Below, one piece after another: positions 1-11,030 of a stretch of DNA of 64,000 nucleotides (positions are counted from its first letter, which is position 1; every line of letters starts with the position of its first letter). The notes beneath the pieces were generated by a model. The model ran no database searches and was not told the DNA's origin. It worked only from the letters and a program-made list of their open reading frames with translations. Source of the stretch: Protula sp. h YS-2021 (taxonomy: Eukaryota; Annelida; Polychaeta; Sabellida; Serpulidae); contig OX457031.1 in the NCBI GenBank assembly GCA_949752745.1, positions 27,420,882 through 27,484,881 of the forward strand. The letters are read 5' to 3'. Both the position numbers and the translations under genes were made by a program.

Positions 1-868
1 CAGTAATGCTCTAGTCACTGCTACAGTAATGCTCTAGTCACTGATACAGTAATGCTCTAGTCACTGATACAGTAATGCTCCAGTCACTGCTACAGTAATG
101 CTCAAGTCACTGCTACAGTAATGCTCAAGTCACTGATACAGTAATGCTCCAGTCACTGATACAGTAATGCTCCAGTCACTGATACAGTAATGCTCTAGTC
201 ACTGATACATTAATGCTCTAGTCACTGCTACAGTAATGCTCTAGTCACTGCTACAGTAATGCTCTAGTCACTGATACAGTAATGCTCAAGTCACTGCTAC
301 ATTAATGCTAAGGTCACTGCTACAGTAATGCTCAAGTCACTGCTACAGTAATGCTCTAGTCACTGATACAGTAATGCTCAAGTCACTGCTACAGTAATGC
401 TCCAGTCACTGATACAGTAATGCTCTAGTCACTGCTACAGTAATGCTCTAGTCACTGATACAGTAATGCTCAAGTCACTGCTACAGTAATGCTCAAGTCA
501 CTGCTACAGTAATGCTCAAGTCACTGATACAGTAATGCTCCAGTCACTGATACAGTAATGCTCCAATCACTGATACAGTAATGCTCTAGTCACTGATACA
601 TTAATGCTCTAGTCACTGCTACAGTAATGCTCTAGTCACTGCTACAGTAATGCTCTAGTCACTGATACAGTAATGCTCAAGTCACTGCTACAGTAATGCT
701 CAAGTCACTGCTACAGTAATGCTCAAGTCACTGATACAGTAATGCTCCAGTCACTGATACAGTAATGCTCCAGTCACTGATACAGTAATGCTCCAGTCAC
801 TGATACAGTAATGCTCAAGTCACTGATACAGTAATGCTCCAGTTACTGATAGAGTAATGCTCAAGTCA
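1..868. repeat. 23-bp satellite array with a 391-bp higher-order period
   Basis: About 37 head-to-tail copies of a 23-bp unit (core CAGTAATGCTCTAGTCACTG plus CTA or ATA) run from the window edge to about 868. Units differ at a few fixed positions: CTC followed by T, A or C, and CTA versus ATA. A rare CATTAATG variant occurs at 208 and again at 599, exactly 17 units (391 bp) apart, and the order of variants around the two is nearly the same. The array therefore grew partly by copying a 17-unit block. The left end lies outside the window. No coding function is visible. Confidence 0.95.
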
Positions 869-917
869 CTGGATGATGCAATACAAGAACTAAAAAAATA
901 CACAAATAAAAGAAAAA

Positions 918-1334
918 CAAGTTATCAGTGAAACTGACGAATGTCCCCCGCCACGAACCATGGTCGAATCGAAAAATAATGCGGCTTCGCACGTCAATAT
1001 ATATATTTTCACTGTAGCAACTATCAAAAACCTGTGTTGAATAGCGGCTGAGATATCGCGTGTACAAAGTTGCACTGTAGGCAACAGAAATACTAAAACA
1101 TTGCCTATTTTCAACAAGTCGCCATTTGGTCATTTTTTGGTCGAATCGAAACACAATAAAACGTCGCACAACTTCAATATATATTTTACTGTAGCAAAAA
1201 TCAAAGCCAGGGCTGAATAGCGGCTGAGGTATCGCTTGCACAAATTTGTGCTTCCAAGTGTCGCCAGGCGGACGGATGGACAGACCCGAATACTATAGTC
1301 CCCCGTTCCCCCCTACGCGGCGGCGGGGGACTAA
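918..1334 (+). mobile_element. Family F non-autonomous element, copy 1
   Basis: Starts CAAGTTATCAGTG after a run of A and ends in GGCGGGGGACTAA. The 5' subterminal motif TGTCCCCCGCC (942-952) is answered by GGCGGGGGACTA at the 3' end, and the 3' end also contains AGTCCCCCG upstream of it, so it can fold as a hairpin. The interior has two diverged copies of a core with the CGTCGCACAACTTCAATATAT motif and a short GGACGGATGGACAG tail. It matches 45,001-45,324 along its length. Family membership is seen in the sequence; the rolling-circle assignment is inferred. Confidence 0.7.
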
Positions 1335-1387
1335 AACAAGACTGCGGCTACACAAACGTATTTTAATCACAATGCGGCTTGCTGTAC

Positions 1388-1543
1388 CTGTAAGTGTTGT
1401 AGTTGGGCCGACAGGAACTGCTGTTGGCACGACATTCACCGTGATGTTTCGGCACATGCAGCAGCATTCGTCCGGGCAGCATCCGCACCGATTCGCGGCA
1501 TCGTTCTCAGGCTGAGGACAGCAACTTTTATATCCGGACACCA
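1388..1543 (-). CDS. Candidate internal exon of a cysteine-rich protein
   Basis: On the minus strand a 156-nt block (52 codons) is open and is bounded by TTACAG (an acceptor-like AG at 1544-1549) and by AG followed by GTACAG (donor-like, just below 1388). The local base composition is more GC-rich than its AT-rich surroundings. The translation is dense in cysteine (SCCPQPEN, RCGCCPDECCCMC) and then runs into VNVVPTAVPVGPTTTLT. I do not recognise the family. The overlapping plus-strand frame is also open, so the strand choice rests on the splice-like borders and the cysteine pattern. It starts 54 bp beyond an F element. It could be chance. Confidence 0.3.
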
Positions 1544-1561
1544 CTGTAATTTTAGTAAACA

Positions 1562-2928
1562 AACATCCGATTAATTAGTTAATTAATTAATTAATTAATT
1601 AGCAGGCCCTACGGTTTCAAAGAATACGGTATTATAAAAGAAACAAAGACATAATTTTAATTCTCCAAAGCAGAACTAGATTTAATCCCAGGCCAATGGC
1701 AAGGAGAACTTTTAAAAGCGTCGTTAAATCAGGAAAATGATCCACAAAGTTTTACTTTGTGATTTCTTCAATAGTCCCTTTTCTTCTATAGTTTTAATGT
1801 AATTTAAGAAGAGTAATTAAATGAAAATGTTTAAACTTCAAACACTTTTTATGACCAATACTTCGCATGAGAATATTTTACTGAGAATTTTTGTTTTAGC
1901 ATTTTAATTGTTTTAAATTTTCTGGTTTGTGTACACAGTAACTTTACCTGAAAGACCGAATTTCAGGTTTTAATTTTTAAAGTGTTTATTCTGTCGTTTT
2001 CTTTTATTGTGCTAGAGAAACTTGAACTTCCTAAACTTAACGCCGTTATATATTATGCATTAATATTAACATGTATGTGTAAAATCTTATAAACTTCACA
2101 AACACTTATTGCCATCATATAAAATCTTCAATGTTTTCTATTTATTTAAATATAGAAGACATTAATGGTCTGGTAATGGGCAGTGTAAAATGCGTTACTC
2201 TTATAATGCGTAAAATGCGTTACTCTTATACGGTGTCTTCGTAATGATTCAAGTAAATAAATGAATAATTATGCTTGTATAGCTAAAATTATTTAATTTA
2301 AAATCAATTTTTTATCAAATAAGCTACAATAAAATAAACAACTGATCTGCCCTAGTGTTAAAATTTTATCCCAAAAAGGAGGTTATGAATAATTACCAAC
2401 AGCCAGAATGCACATCGTAACAGCCTGTGTTATTTTGTACTTCATTTTAGATATTGTTGAGGCTTAATTTGTCGGTAATTTCTGCGAGCTACAGGCATCT
2501 TTTAAATCTTAAATACTTATCTAAAGTCATAAATCATTAACCGGACGCGTATTAATTTCTACTAAAGTCTAATAATGTAGCAAAGAAATCGGTTTATTAA
2601 CACCTTTGGTTCTTACCTTACAGGGAAATGACCCCGTATTATTTGCAGCAAAAAAGGTTTATAAGTATTGATATGTACACCGCTATCTTGACAAAGGAGT
2701 ATCATTTCGACCCGAAATAGAAATAAGCTTTGTTTTGTGCCAAACATGCCGTTTACAATACCACTTCATTTAAATAATTACTTTTTATATCCTCTCAAGG
2801 CTTTTCGATCAAACACGAAACTAAAATCAATTGACTGCCTTGAAAATGTGATCTGTTTTAACGTAAAGCATCTTACTGTATAGCCGTGGCTAAACTCATA
2901 ATTATCCAGCATCAAGACCACGAAGAAA
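1562..2928. other. AT-rich unique stretch, no gene seen
   Basis: No long open frame or recognised repeat family. It holds a (TTAA)n run at about 1,571-1,601 and a direct duplication of TAAAATGCGTTACTCTTATA at 2,186-2,205 and 2,211-2,230. Confidence 0.6.
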
Positions 2929-3670
2929 CAAGTTTATCCAAGGACAAAGTCCCAGCTAACGAAAAGCGATAAGACCAATTCCAGCGTGCAGGAGCAAGGG
3001 AACTTCCCTATAAAATTGGGCTTCAAAAGACGAGCTGGCAAAGGGCAAGCTAAATAATTAATATAGCAACTGACCCGAATATAGACCAATAAACACATAC
3101 AACAGAGATTTACCACAGGGAGGGGAACATGCCCCTACTGTAAGGGGACAAGAAGGGGAAAAAGGCGGGAAGAAAGGAGGAAGATTTAAGCAGAGTGTAG
3201 AGTAGTGTGCAGAGCGTAGGACTTCATTAACAGCTGCACGTGGAGCCAATGTTTCGAACCTCATGTACTCCTAAAAGTGAAGGTTCTAATTCTTACTGGA
3301 CATATTTTTTTCATTTATAATGCAGTTCTGGTACTTAAGTTCCAATGTTTTGTACGTATTATTTTGCGGGGTTTGCATTTCGGACCAGTGCGCATGTTCA
3401 CTTAATTTGTGTCGATGCGCGGTTCGCATTTCGGACCAATGTGCATGTTTATTTAACTTTCCGTTATGCTCTGTTCGCATTTCGGACCAGTGCGCATGAT
3501 TATTGAGCTTGCGTTGATGCGCCGTTCGCATTTCGAACCAGTGCGCATCTTTATTTAACATGCATTGCATGTTTAATTAACTTGCGTTTATGCATGGTAT
3601 TTATTTTAGACCAGTGTGCATGCTTATGCGCGGTTCGCATTTGGAACCAGTGCGCATGTTTATTAACACT
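2929..3670 (+). mobile_element. Family A element, 5' end plus 51-bp array (copy A1)
   Basis: Begins CAAGTTTATCCAAGGACAAAG, a small 5' hairpin (TTGTCC/GGACAA in copy A2), then CCCAGCTAACG, the family A subterminal motif. The first ~180 bp align closely with 14,225-14,400. The middle (3,110-3,330) is unlike the middle of A2, but both lead into the same 51-bp minisatellite. No 3' hairpin follows directly, so the copy is truncated or its 3' part was separated. Confidence 0.65.
3366..3667. repeat. 51-bp minisatellite
   Basis: Unit built on GCATTTCGGACCAGTGCGCA, with the GCATTT starts at 3375, 3426, 3477 and 3528, i.e. exactly 51 bp apart; later units are diverged. Because 51 is divisible by three, the minus strand stays open and would read as a 17-residue repeat (HAHWSEMRTAHQ...). 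The same array recurs at 14,690-15,140 and 17,803-18,020, always inside family A. I read the open frame as a by-product of period length. Confidence 0.85.
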
Positions 3671-3968
3671 TGACAAGCCCTTGGCTTGCAAGGGGTTTTT
3701 GAATTTGTGCGAGCAGCCGTTGGTATCTTTTTTTTCTTGACAGTAATCGTGATTTCTTGTGTCATCTCCTCCACTGGCACTACGGGCCCTAGGGCCACGA
3801 AACTTGGGACTTAGGTAGAACTATGATATGAACGTGTGCATGACGCTTTATATTTTCGCCTTCGATTTCGTTTTTTTTATTTAAACGCCATGTAAAAAGA
3901 GTGTATTTTTTTCCAAGTAAATGCGGCATATAAGACGTATTCAAGTTGTGTTGTTTGCAATATATTAA

Positions 3969-4245
3969 CTAGAGCCTTGGTGAGGCAGAATCCCCCGTGT
4001 AACAGGACATTAAATACCTGCTACATTTTGCCTAAAAAAAAAGTTCATAACAGCATATTTTTCAACCTTGCACCAATTGTTCCTTTTTTAATATTTTTCA
4101 AAAATAATCTGACGCTGCACATGTACAATTGATGGTCTGTTTATGAGTACAACATAAAATGCTTCGGAGATATCGCGCGAACAAAAGTGCGGACAGACAG
4201 ACGGACAAGTTCATAACTATATCCCCCCCTTACACGGGCGATATT
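3969..4245 (+). mobile_element. Family D element, short copy D1
   Basis: Starts CTAGAGCCTTGGTGAGGC (GCCT/AGGC can pair), followed by the subterminal motif ATCCCCCGTGTAAC. It ends with a (ACAG/ACGG) tail and the hairpin made of TATCCCCCCC and CACGGGCGATA. At under 300 bp it carries a single core unit, a minimal version of the D architecture. Confidence 0.65.
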
Positions 4246-4598
4246 AACCTGCCGTTGCACAGCTTCACTATATATACTTTCTCTCTGTAAGGTTTGGTTT
4301 GCTTCCGATAAAAATTTACAGAGATATCGCGCGAGCAAATTTAATAAGTCCAAAAAATGCAAAATCGTCGAAATTTTCACATTTTTTTACAAAATCGAAA
4401 AATAACCTGCCGTTGCACAAACTCACTATACATACTTTCTTCCTGTAACATTTGGTTTGCTTCCGATAAATGGTAACAGAGATATCGCGCGAACAAAACT
4501 GAGAAGTCCAAAAATGCAAAATCGTCGAAAACTTTCACATTTTTTTACAAAATCGAAAAATAACCTGCCGTTGCACAACTTCACTATGCATGACCCCT
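4246..4598 (+). repeat. Tandem core units of about 158 bp
   Basis: Two and a half units containing CCGTTGCACAACTTCACTATA, GGTTTGCTTCCGATAAA and GAGATATCGCGCGA; the last motif recurs at 4321 and 4479. The same motifs end D1 just upstream, so this is D-type core sequence. It is fused at about 4,590 (CACTATGCATGACCCC) to a family A core. Confidence 0.65.
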
Positions 4599-4779
4599 CA
4601 GGAATACCCCATACCAAAAATAAATGACATCGGATCAAAACTGTGGGAGGAAATGCATTTTGAAACAAAGTTTACTAAATAAACAACTAATTAACTAACT
4701 AACTAACGAACGAACGGACGCAACCCGCAAACCGATAGGAATACCCCAGCTGACGTATAACGTAAGCTGCGCTAAAAAG
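4599..4779 (+). mobile_element. Family A 3' end with intact hairpin; empty site for family I
   Basis: One J-type core unit (CATACCAAAAATAAATGACA, then AGGAAATGCATTTTGAA) leads to TTTACTAAATAAACAACTAA at 4,671-4,690, an (ACTA/ACGA)n run, ACCGATAGGAATACCCC and the 3' hairpin. In the hairpin CAGCTGACGT pairs with ACGTAAGCTG around ATA at 4,747-4,769, followed by CGCTAAAAAG. The same sequence at 22,620-23,245 is interrupted by a family I element precisely within TTTACTAAA/TAAACAAC, so this locus is the unoccupied version. Confidence 0.7.
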
Positions 4780-5338
4780 GAAGATGATGAACAACAAACA
4801 AAGAAAAATAGTTTGCATAGGCTCAAGTAGTTTCAGTTTATGAATCAGCGTTTAGGGTTACAATTTAGCAACACGTTCCATTATGTGGAGAAATTACATC
4901 AAAACGCGAAGTTTTACCAAAATTCAAAATACTGTCATTTTTGCTACATTTTATGAATCCGAACAAAAATACTACTTTGCACACCTGCAATATGCGTTAT
5001 TTCCTTGTGTGAAATTTCAAAACATTAGGAGATCTAGCCTGGACACAACGGCGGAAATTTCAATGGCGTCGAACAGTTCAATACGCGAGAAATACTCTCA
5101 CTGACAATTTCTCATAAATCCTAAGAAAAATACACCGTTGCACACCTTCAATATGTGCTTCATACCGTGAAATTTTACAACAATCCGACCTATACTTTCA
5201 CAGATATAGTCCGGACACGATTTTACTTTTCTAGGTTTTACCAAATTTCAAAATACTACATTCTAATTTGAAATGTGTTACCATGCGTGTCCAAAAAAAA
5301 CAAGGTTATTTCAGAATTTTTCTCCTCGTTTGGTTAAA
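4780..5338 (+). repeat. K-type core units, partial element
   Basis: About two units with TTTGCACACCTGCAATATG or TTGCACACCTTCAATATG, GTGAAATTTCAAAAC and a GATCTAGCCTGGACACAAC-like block. They match the units at 51,530-52,290. No clear 5' or 3' terminus is visible here. Confidence 0.5.
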
Positions 5339-5695
5339 CAAGGATGTACAGGGACATTATGACCAGCCGAACAAAAAGTGGTAGTCATAGTTTCAAAAAA
5401 GTCTACTAAAACTGAAAATTGGTACAACATTTTAAAGGAGTACGGTCAAAATTGTCGGATAAGAAACCTTTTGAAAACTGGCTACTTTTTTTCAATCAAC
5501 CCCCCCCCCCCCCTCCCATTTAGCCAATTTACCATTCGACAAAAATTTATCTTTACAGAGGACCGCCTAGTAAACATTCATGCAAAATTTGAAGGCAATC
5601 CGATCAAAATTGTGGAAGAAAAAAACCTTTGGAAAACTGGCTACCAAAACCTTTTTAAGCTCCCATTTAGACAGTTTTCGGTGGATCGACAAAAA

Positions 5696-6168
5696 CAAGT
5701 AAAACTGACTAAGTATCCCCACAAGATTTCAAGACATTTCGAGGTCTGACTAAATCCCTGGCTGCTTGCAATCATAGGTAATTGTTTCAGCTTTCAGGTT
5801 CTTACGACGTACCGTTATATAAGTAGGTGTACAACTACAACCCTTATTCTATGAATGTTTAAGGTGCAAATGAAATCCCTCCAGTAGGTCTTGAGATCTG
5901 TCGCGGAAACGACGCTCTATCCAACCATTTCAAGGTCTGACATTTTGGCAGTCTGTAGGCCCAATTTTTCGGCCGACGGTAAAACCTATACCCAGGTGCA
6001 CAATTAAAATCCTTATTCTATGCATGTGCAAGGTTTAAGTGAAACCCCTCACGTGGTTCTTGAGATCTGTCACGGAAACGACACCCTATGCTGAATGTTG
6101 ATGGACAGATGGACGGACCCGAATTCAATAGTCCCCCGCTCCGCGCGACGCGGCGCCCGGGGACTATT
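5696..6168 (+). mobile_element. Diverged family F element (F3) inside B
   Basis: Starts CAAGTAAAACTGACTAAG after AAAAA and ends with AATAGTCCCC paired to GGGGACTATT (6,127-6,166), just after GATGGACAGATGGACGGACC. It holds two ~170-bp units marked by TCTTGAGATCTGTCGCGGAAA (about 5,886 and 6,056). The flanks are B core: GATCGACAAAAA on the left and a GAAAATTCTTAAGACAG block on the right, matching consensus GCCAAAAA/GTAATTTTTCAAGACAG. The 5' boundary is less certain than the 3' one. Confidence 0.5.
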
Positions 6169-7016
6169 AAGAAAATTCTTAAGACAGAACCATCTCGGGA
6201 ACAATCAGTCACAATCGGAAAGAAATGCCATCCAAATTGTAGTAGAAGAAGGATTTTGAAAATTGGCTACCAATAAATTCAAAAATGCCCCCCCCCCCCC
6301 CAATTGGTCAATTTTTGATGGGTCGCCAAAAAAAGTAATCTTTCGAGACAGGCGTGTGAGCAAAAGTTTGCGCAAAATTTAAAGACAACTCCATCAAAAT
6401 TGTGCGAGAACAAATACTCTGAAAATTAGCAACCAAGAAAGTTTACATGCCTCCCATTTAACTAATTATTGGCGGAATACCAAAACAAGAATATCCAGAG
6501 ACATTGTGACCAGCCAAGATCTAGTGAATCAAGTATCAAAAACCTTGTATAGTCGCCAAAGTGGTAGTCAAAGTTGAACAACCGGTCACTGGAAATTTTT
6601 CAACGGCGGAAATTTGCCTAATCTCTGGCGGCTCTAAAAATAAGTAAATTTCTAGGAGCCCTAACGTTGGACTAGGCCTGAAAATATGAAAGCCAGGTGA
6701 CTAAAATTACTGGCAGAAGAACTTTACTGAAAAAACTTGATCCCAAACTATTCAAACGCTATAGATGATCCAAAACAACCCAATCAAACTGCAGCAGGCA
6801 ACGCAGTTGGAAAACAAAAAGATTTCAAACGCCGCTAATTGACCTTTTTTTTGGAGAATCGCAAAAAAAAGTAATTTTTGTAAGGAAAACATCCAGGGAA
6901 AACTCGCATAAACTTTTGGGGAAACCGGTCTAAATTGTGGGAGAAGCATATTAAAAATTGGCTACTTAAGTTTTCCAACTGTTCCCTATTTAGCTAAATT
7001 TTGGCGAATTGCCAAA

Positions 7017-7725
7017 CAAGCATGTCCAAGGACATGACCCAGCCGAGTATACTGCTAGGCCAAAAAATGAAGTATGTAAAATGCATTTAATTCTGATTTG
7101 GAATCTATCCGAAAAGGGATGCTGGAGAGGTTGGGTTTTGACGATTCACGTATTTACCGACATTTACACAACTTTACCAAAAAAAAAAAAAAATTCAATT
7201 TCGGCATTTTTTTGTCATTTGCGAAAAAAGTCCAGGTGGAGAAGTACCTAAGAAACTTTCGATTAAAATTTTAAAACTAGTTGAAAAAGACCGAGAGAAT
7301 GAATGGTTTGACAATTCAGTCATTTACTACCATTTATTCCAGTTTTTGCCAAACTTCAAAGTTCTGCCATTTCTGCAGTTTTTGGCGAATCGCAAAAAAT
7401 AAATAATGGCCTGATAGGCGAACCCTGGGGAACATCCCTGTGTAACATCTAAACGGTTGCTGTAAAACTGTAGGTGAAGCATTTTAAAAATGGATCAAAA
7501 CAAGCACATAAAGTGCCGCCATTTTGTCAGTTTTTCGTCAGTCGTCAAAAAAAGTAATAGCCAAGTGGGGGACCACCCAGGGAACATTCCTGCGTAATAT
7601 CAATACGAATCGAGCAAAACTGTAGGAGGACTAGCATTTAAAAGAAAAAGTTTAACATACGCACATACATTCAAGCCCCTATAGTGATACAACTAACCCA
7701 GTCCAACAAAGTCGGTCGGGTTAAA
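7017..7725 (+). mobile_element. Family C element (C1) inside B core
   Basis: 5' end CAAGCATGTCCAAGGACATG (hairpin CATGTCC/GGACATG), then ACCCAGCCGAG. The 3' end is AACCCAGTCC, AACAAA, GTCGGTCGGGTT, then AAAAAG, a decayed version of the C2 hairpin. The interior has core units around GAGAGGTTGGGTTTTGACG and TGTCATTTGCGAAAAAAG. The flanks rejoin to B core (GGCGAATTGCCAAA, then AGTTACTTTTTAAAAGAGGG), which supports insertion at the GCCAAAA site. Confidence 0.65.
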
Positions 7726-8789
7726 AAGTTACTTTTTAAAAGAGGGCGCCCTATTGAGCATAATACAAAATTTGAAAGTCATCCGATCAAAACTGTTTTA
7801 GAAAACGCTTTTTGAACTGGCAACCCAAAATTCCAAATGCTCCCCTTTTAACCACTTTTAGCTGGCTAGCCAAAAAAACGTCATTTTCAAGAGAGGCCAG
7901 CCTAGTGAACATTTGTGCAAAATTTCAAGGCAACGAAATCAAAGAAATTTTTTGTAAAAAATTCGCAACAAACAATTTTAAAATGCCCCGTTTGGCCAAT
8001 TTTTGGCGTATCGCCAAAAAGGCAAACTTTTCAAGAGGACCGCCTGGTAAAATTTTTTGCAAATTTCAAGGCAATTCGATCAAAATTCTGGAAGAAGCAT
8101 TTAGAAAATTGGCTACCAAAAAAATTATAAATGCCCCCATTTGGCTAATTTTTGCTAAAATAGACAACCATCTAAGGAACAATAAAAAAAAATAACACGC
8201 ATGCCCAGGGACATTGTGACACGCCGAGATCTAGTGAGTCAAGTATCAAAAGGCTTGTATAGTTGCCAAAAAGTGGCAGACATCTCAAAAAAGTAAAGTT
8301 CTAGGAGCACTAACGTTGGACTCGGGCTAGAAAGTGAAGACAATCTGACTGAAATTACTTGCGAAGAACTATTTTGGAAAACTTGATGCGAAAAACATAA
8401 AAACGTCGGCGCGAGGCAAATTTCTGAAGGTGCGCAAAAAATGTTTTACATTGCATACTTAAGTTTTCTAAATATCCCCTATTTAGCCAATTTTTGGGGT
8501 ATAGCCAAGAAAGTAACTTTTGAAAAGGGGACCGCCTAGCAAACGAACACTTATGCAAAATTTGAAAGCAATCCGATCAAAGTTGTAGCAGAAAAAGCAC
8601 ATGGAAAGTTTGCTACATTAGTAAAAAAAAAGCCCCCCCCCCCCCCCCGTTAGCCAGTTTTTGGTGGACCGCCAAAAAAAAAAGTCACTTTGCAAGACAG
8701 GGCAGACTAGTGAACATTTACGCAAATACTGAACGCAATCAAATCAAAATTCTCTTCAAGAGGGCTACACAGAGCACACTCGTACCAAA

Positions 8790-10208
8790 CTAGATGCTGT
8801 CAGAGAGCAGCAATATCCCCCGTGAAACCCTAAATATTACCCCTATGCAATATCTAAGCTGGACACCCTTCCTTGAAGTCCACTCCGTTTGCATATATGT
8901 CGATTTATGACGATTTTTAAAAGCCTGTCATTTTGTCAATTTTGCTTCGATCAAACTGAAACCTTGACGTTGCACATCTTTATACCCTATATGTTGCCTA
9001 TATGAAATATGAAAGCTGAATTATGCTTCGTTGATATAGAAGTGGTGTCCACAAAGTCCTATACATGTGCACATATGTCTATTTTCGACGATTTTCAAAA
9101 GCCTGTCAATTTGTCAATTTTGCTTCGATCAAACTGAAACCTTAACGTTGCACATCTTTATACCCTATATTTTGCCTATATGAAATATGAAAGCTGAATT
9201 ATGCTTCGTTGATATAGAAGTGGTGTCCACAAAGTCCTATACATGTGCACATATGTCTATTTTCGACGATTTTCAAAAGCCTGTCAATTTGTCAATTTTG
9301 CTTCGATCAAACTGAAACCTTGACGTTGCACATCTTTATACCCTATATTTTGCCTGTATGAAATATGAAAGCTGAATTATGCTTCGTTGATATAGAAGTG
9401 GTGTCCACAAAGTCCTATACATGTGCACATATGTCTATTTTCGACGATTTTCAAAAGCCTGTCAATTTGTCAATTTTGCTTCGATCAAACTGAAACCTTG
9501 ACGTTGCACATCTTTATACCCTATATTTTGCCTGTATGAAATATGAAAGCTGAATTATGCTTCGTTGATATAGAAGTGGTGTCCACAAAGTCCTATACAT
9601 GTGCACATATGTCTATTTTCGACGATTTTCAAAAGCCTGTCAATTTGTCAATTTTGCTTCGATCAAACTGAAACCTTGACGTTGCACATCTTTATTCCCT
9701 ATATTTTGCCTGTATGGAATATGAAAGCTGAATTATGCTTCGTTGATATAGAAGTGGTGTCCACAAAGTCCTATACATGTGCACATATGTCTATTTTCGA
9801 CGATTTTCAAAAGCCTGTCAATTTGTCAATTTTGCTTCGATCAAACTGAAACCTTGACGTTGCACATCTTTATACCCTATATTTTGCCTGTATGAAATAT
9901 GAAAGCTGAATTATGCTTCGTTGATATTGAAGTGGTGTCCACAAAGTCCTATACATGTGCACATATGTCTATTTTCGACGATTTTCAAAAGCCTGTCAAT
10001 TTGTCAATTTTGCTTCGATCAAACTGAAACCTTGACGTTGCACATCTTTATACCCTATATTTTGCCTGTATGAAATATGAAAGCTGAATTATGCTTCGTT
10101 GATATAGAAGTGGTGTCCACAAAGTCCTTAGCTTGAAGAGGGGACGGACGGACGGACGGACGGACGGACAATCTCAAACCTATATCCCTCCGTTTCACGG
10201 GGGATAAT
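8790..10208 (+). mobile_element. Family D element with seven-unit core (D2)
   Basis: Starts CTAGATGCTGTCAGAGAGCA and has subterminal TATCCCCCGTGAAAC (8,814-8,828). It ends with (GGAC)n at about 10,142-10,170 and a hairpin in which TATCCCTCCGT pairs with ACGGGGGATA around TTC (10,183-10,206). The flanks are B core: GAGCACACTCGTACCAAA on the left and TTAGAAAAGAATCAGATTAA on the right, matching consensus CGTACAAAA/TTTGAAAGGAATCCGATC. The inserted segment sits between A and T with no visible target duplication. It is the clearest full-length element of the window. Confidence 0.8.
8884..10130 (+). repeat. 178-bp tandem repeat, seven units
   Basis: TGCTTCGATC starts at 8943, 9121, 9299, 9477, 9655, 9833 and 10011, exactly 178 bp apart each time. 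The units are nearly identical, so amplification was recent or homogenised. Each unit has CGTTGCACATCTTTATACCC and GTGGTGTCCACAAAGTCCTA. The array forms the core of D2. Confidence 0.97.
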
Positions 10209-10261
10209 TAGAAAAGAATCAGATTAAAATTACGAGAGAAGAAGCATTTTGAAATTATATA

Positions 10262-11030
10262 CAGTAAAATCTCCTTTACTGAACACCTCCCAGTAGTTAA
10301 CACCTTCTATAATGGACGAGTTGTCTCGGTCCTAAATTCTCCCAATCACTTTTTCACCTATTTTTATAATAATAATACGACTATGCACATCTACAATATA
10401 TATATATATATTTCACTCTGCAAGGTTGCAGGTCCCGACGAAAAATGGTTATATGCGAAGTGATGCGGACGAAACATCGCATAATTGCCAAGTCCAACGT
10501 AATTTTTGGCCATTTTTGACAATTTGTCGTTTTCTAGATGAATTGAAAGCATGTAAAAAACAATGTAAAACTCTGTTATCATACGTTTTTGCTTTGGGGG
10601 CATTTTTGTCTTGAATTCATTTGGGGGACTTTATGGAGACTTTTTTTCTTCGATTCTACAACGGCAAATGGTTGTATGCGAAGTGGCGCGGACAAAATCA
10701 CACAACTGCAAAGTCCAATGTAATTTTTGGCAATTTTGACAAATTGGCATTCTGTCACTACGACAAATGGCTAAATGTGAAATCGCACAATTGCTAAGTC
10801 CAACATAATTTTTAGCAATTTTTGACAATTTGTCATTTTGTCAATTTTTCAAAGATTTCAAAATAATAAGACTATACACATCTACAGTATATATATTTTT
10901 ACTGTATAAAAATTCACAATTGCACCAAACAGTTCTTGAGAATTTGCGCGGACTAGACCATGCGTTTTAAGCGGACAGACAGACATGACGGACACGCTCA
11001 TAACTATATCCCTCGTTTACACGGGGGATA
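10262..11030 (+). mobile_element. Composite module: pogo-like end plus D-type 3' end
   Basis: 10,262-10,350 reads CAGTAAAATCTCC...ACACCTCCCAGTAGTTAACA and recurs at 16,153-16,250. It resembles the terminal inverted repeats of pogo/Tigger MITEs, but no opposite end is seen. It leads into D-type cores with ATGCACATCTACAATATAT and CACTCTGCAAGGTTGCAGGT. The module ends with a GGACAGACAGACATGACGG tail and a hairpin of TATCCCTCGT with ACGGGGGATA (11,007-11,030). The parallel module at 16,153-16,715 has the same order. Confidence 0.55.

Noticed and set aside
1..868. CRISPR-like regular repeats
   Set aside because: The 23-bp units abut with no spacers and the setting is animal DNA; it is a satellite.
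3286..3570. Histidine/tryptophan-rich protein of 17-residue repeats
   Set aside because: It is the 51-bp minisatellite; openness follows from the period being a multiple of three. The two other arrays show degraded frames.
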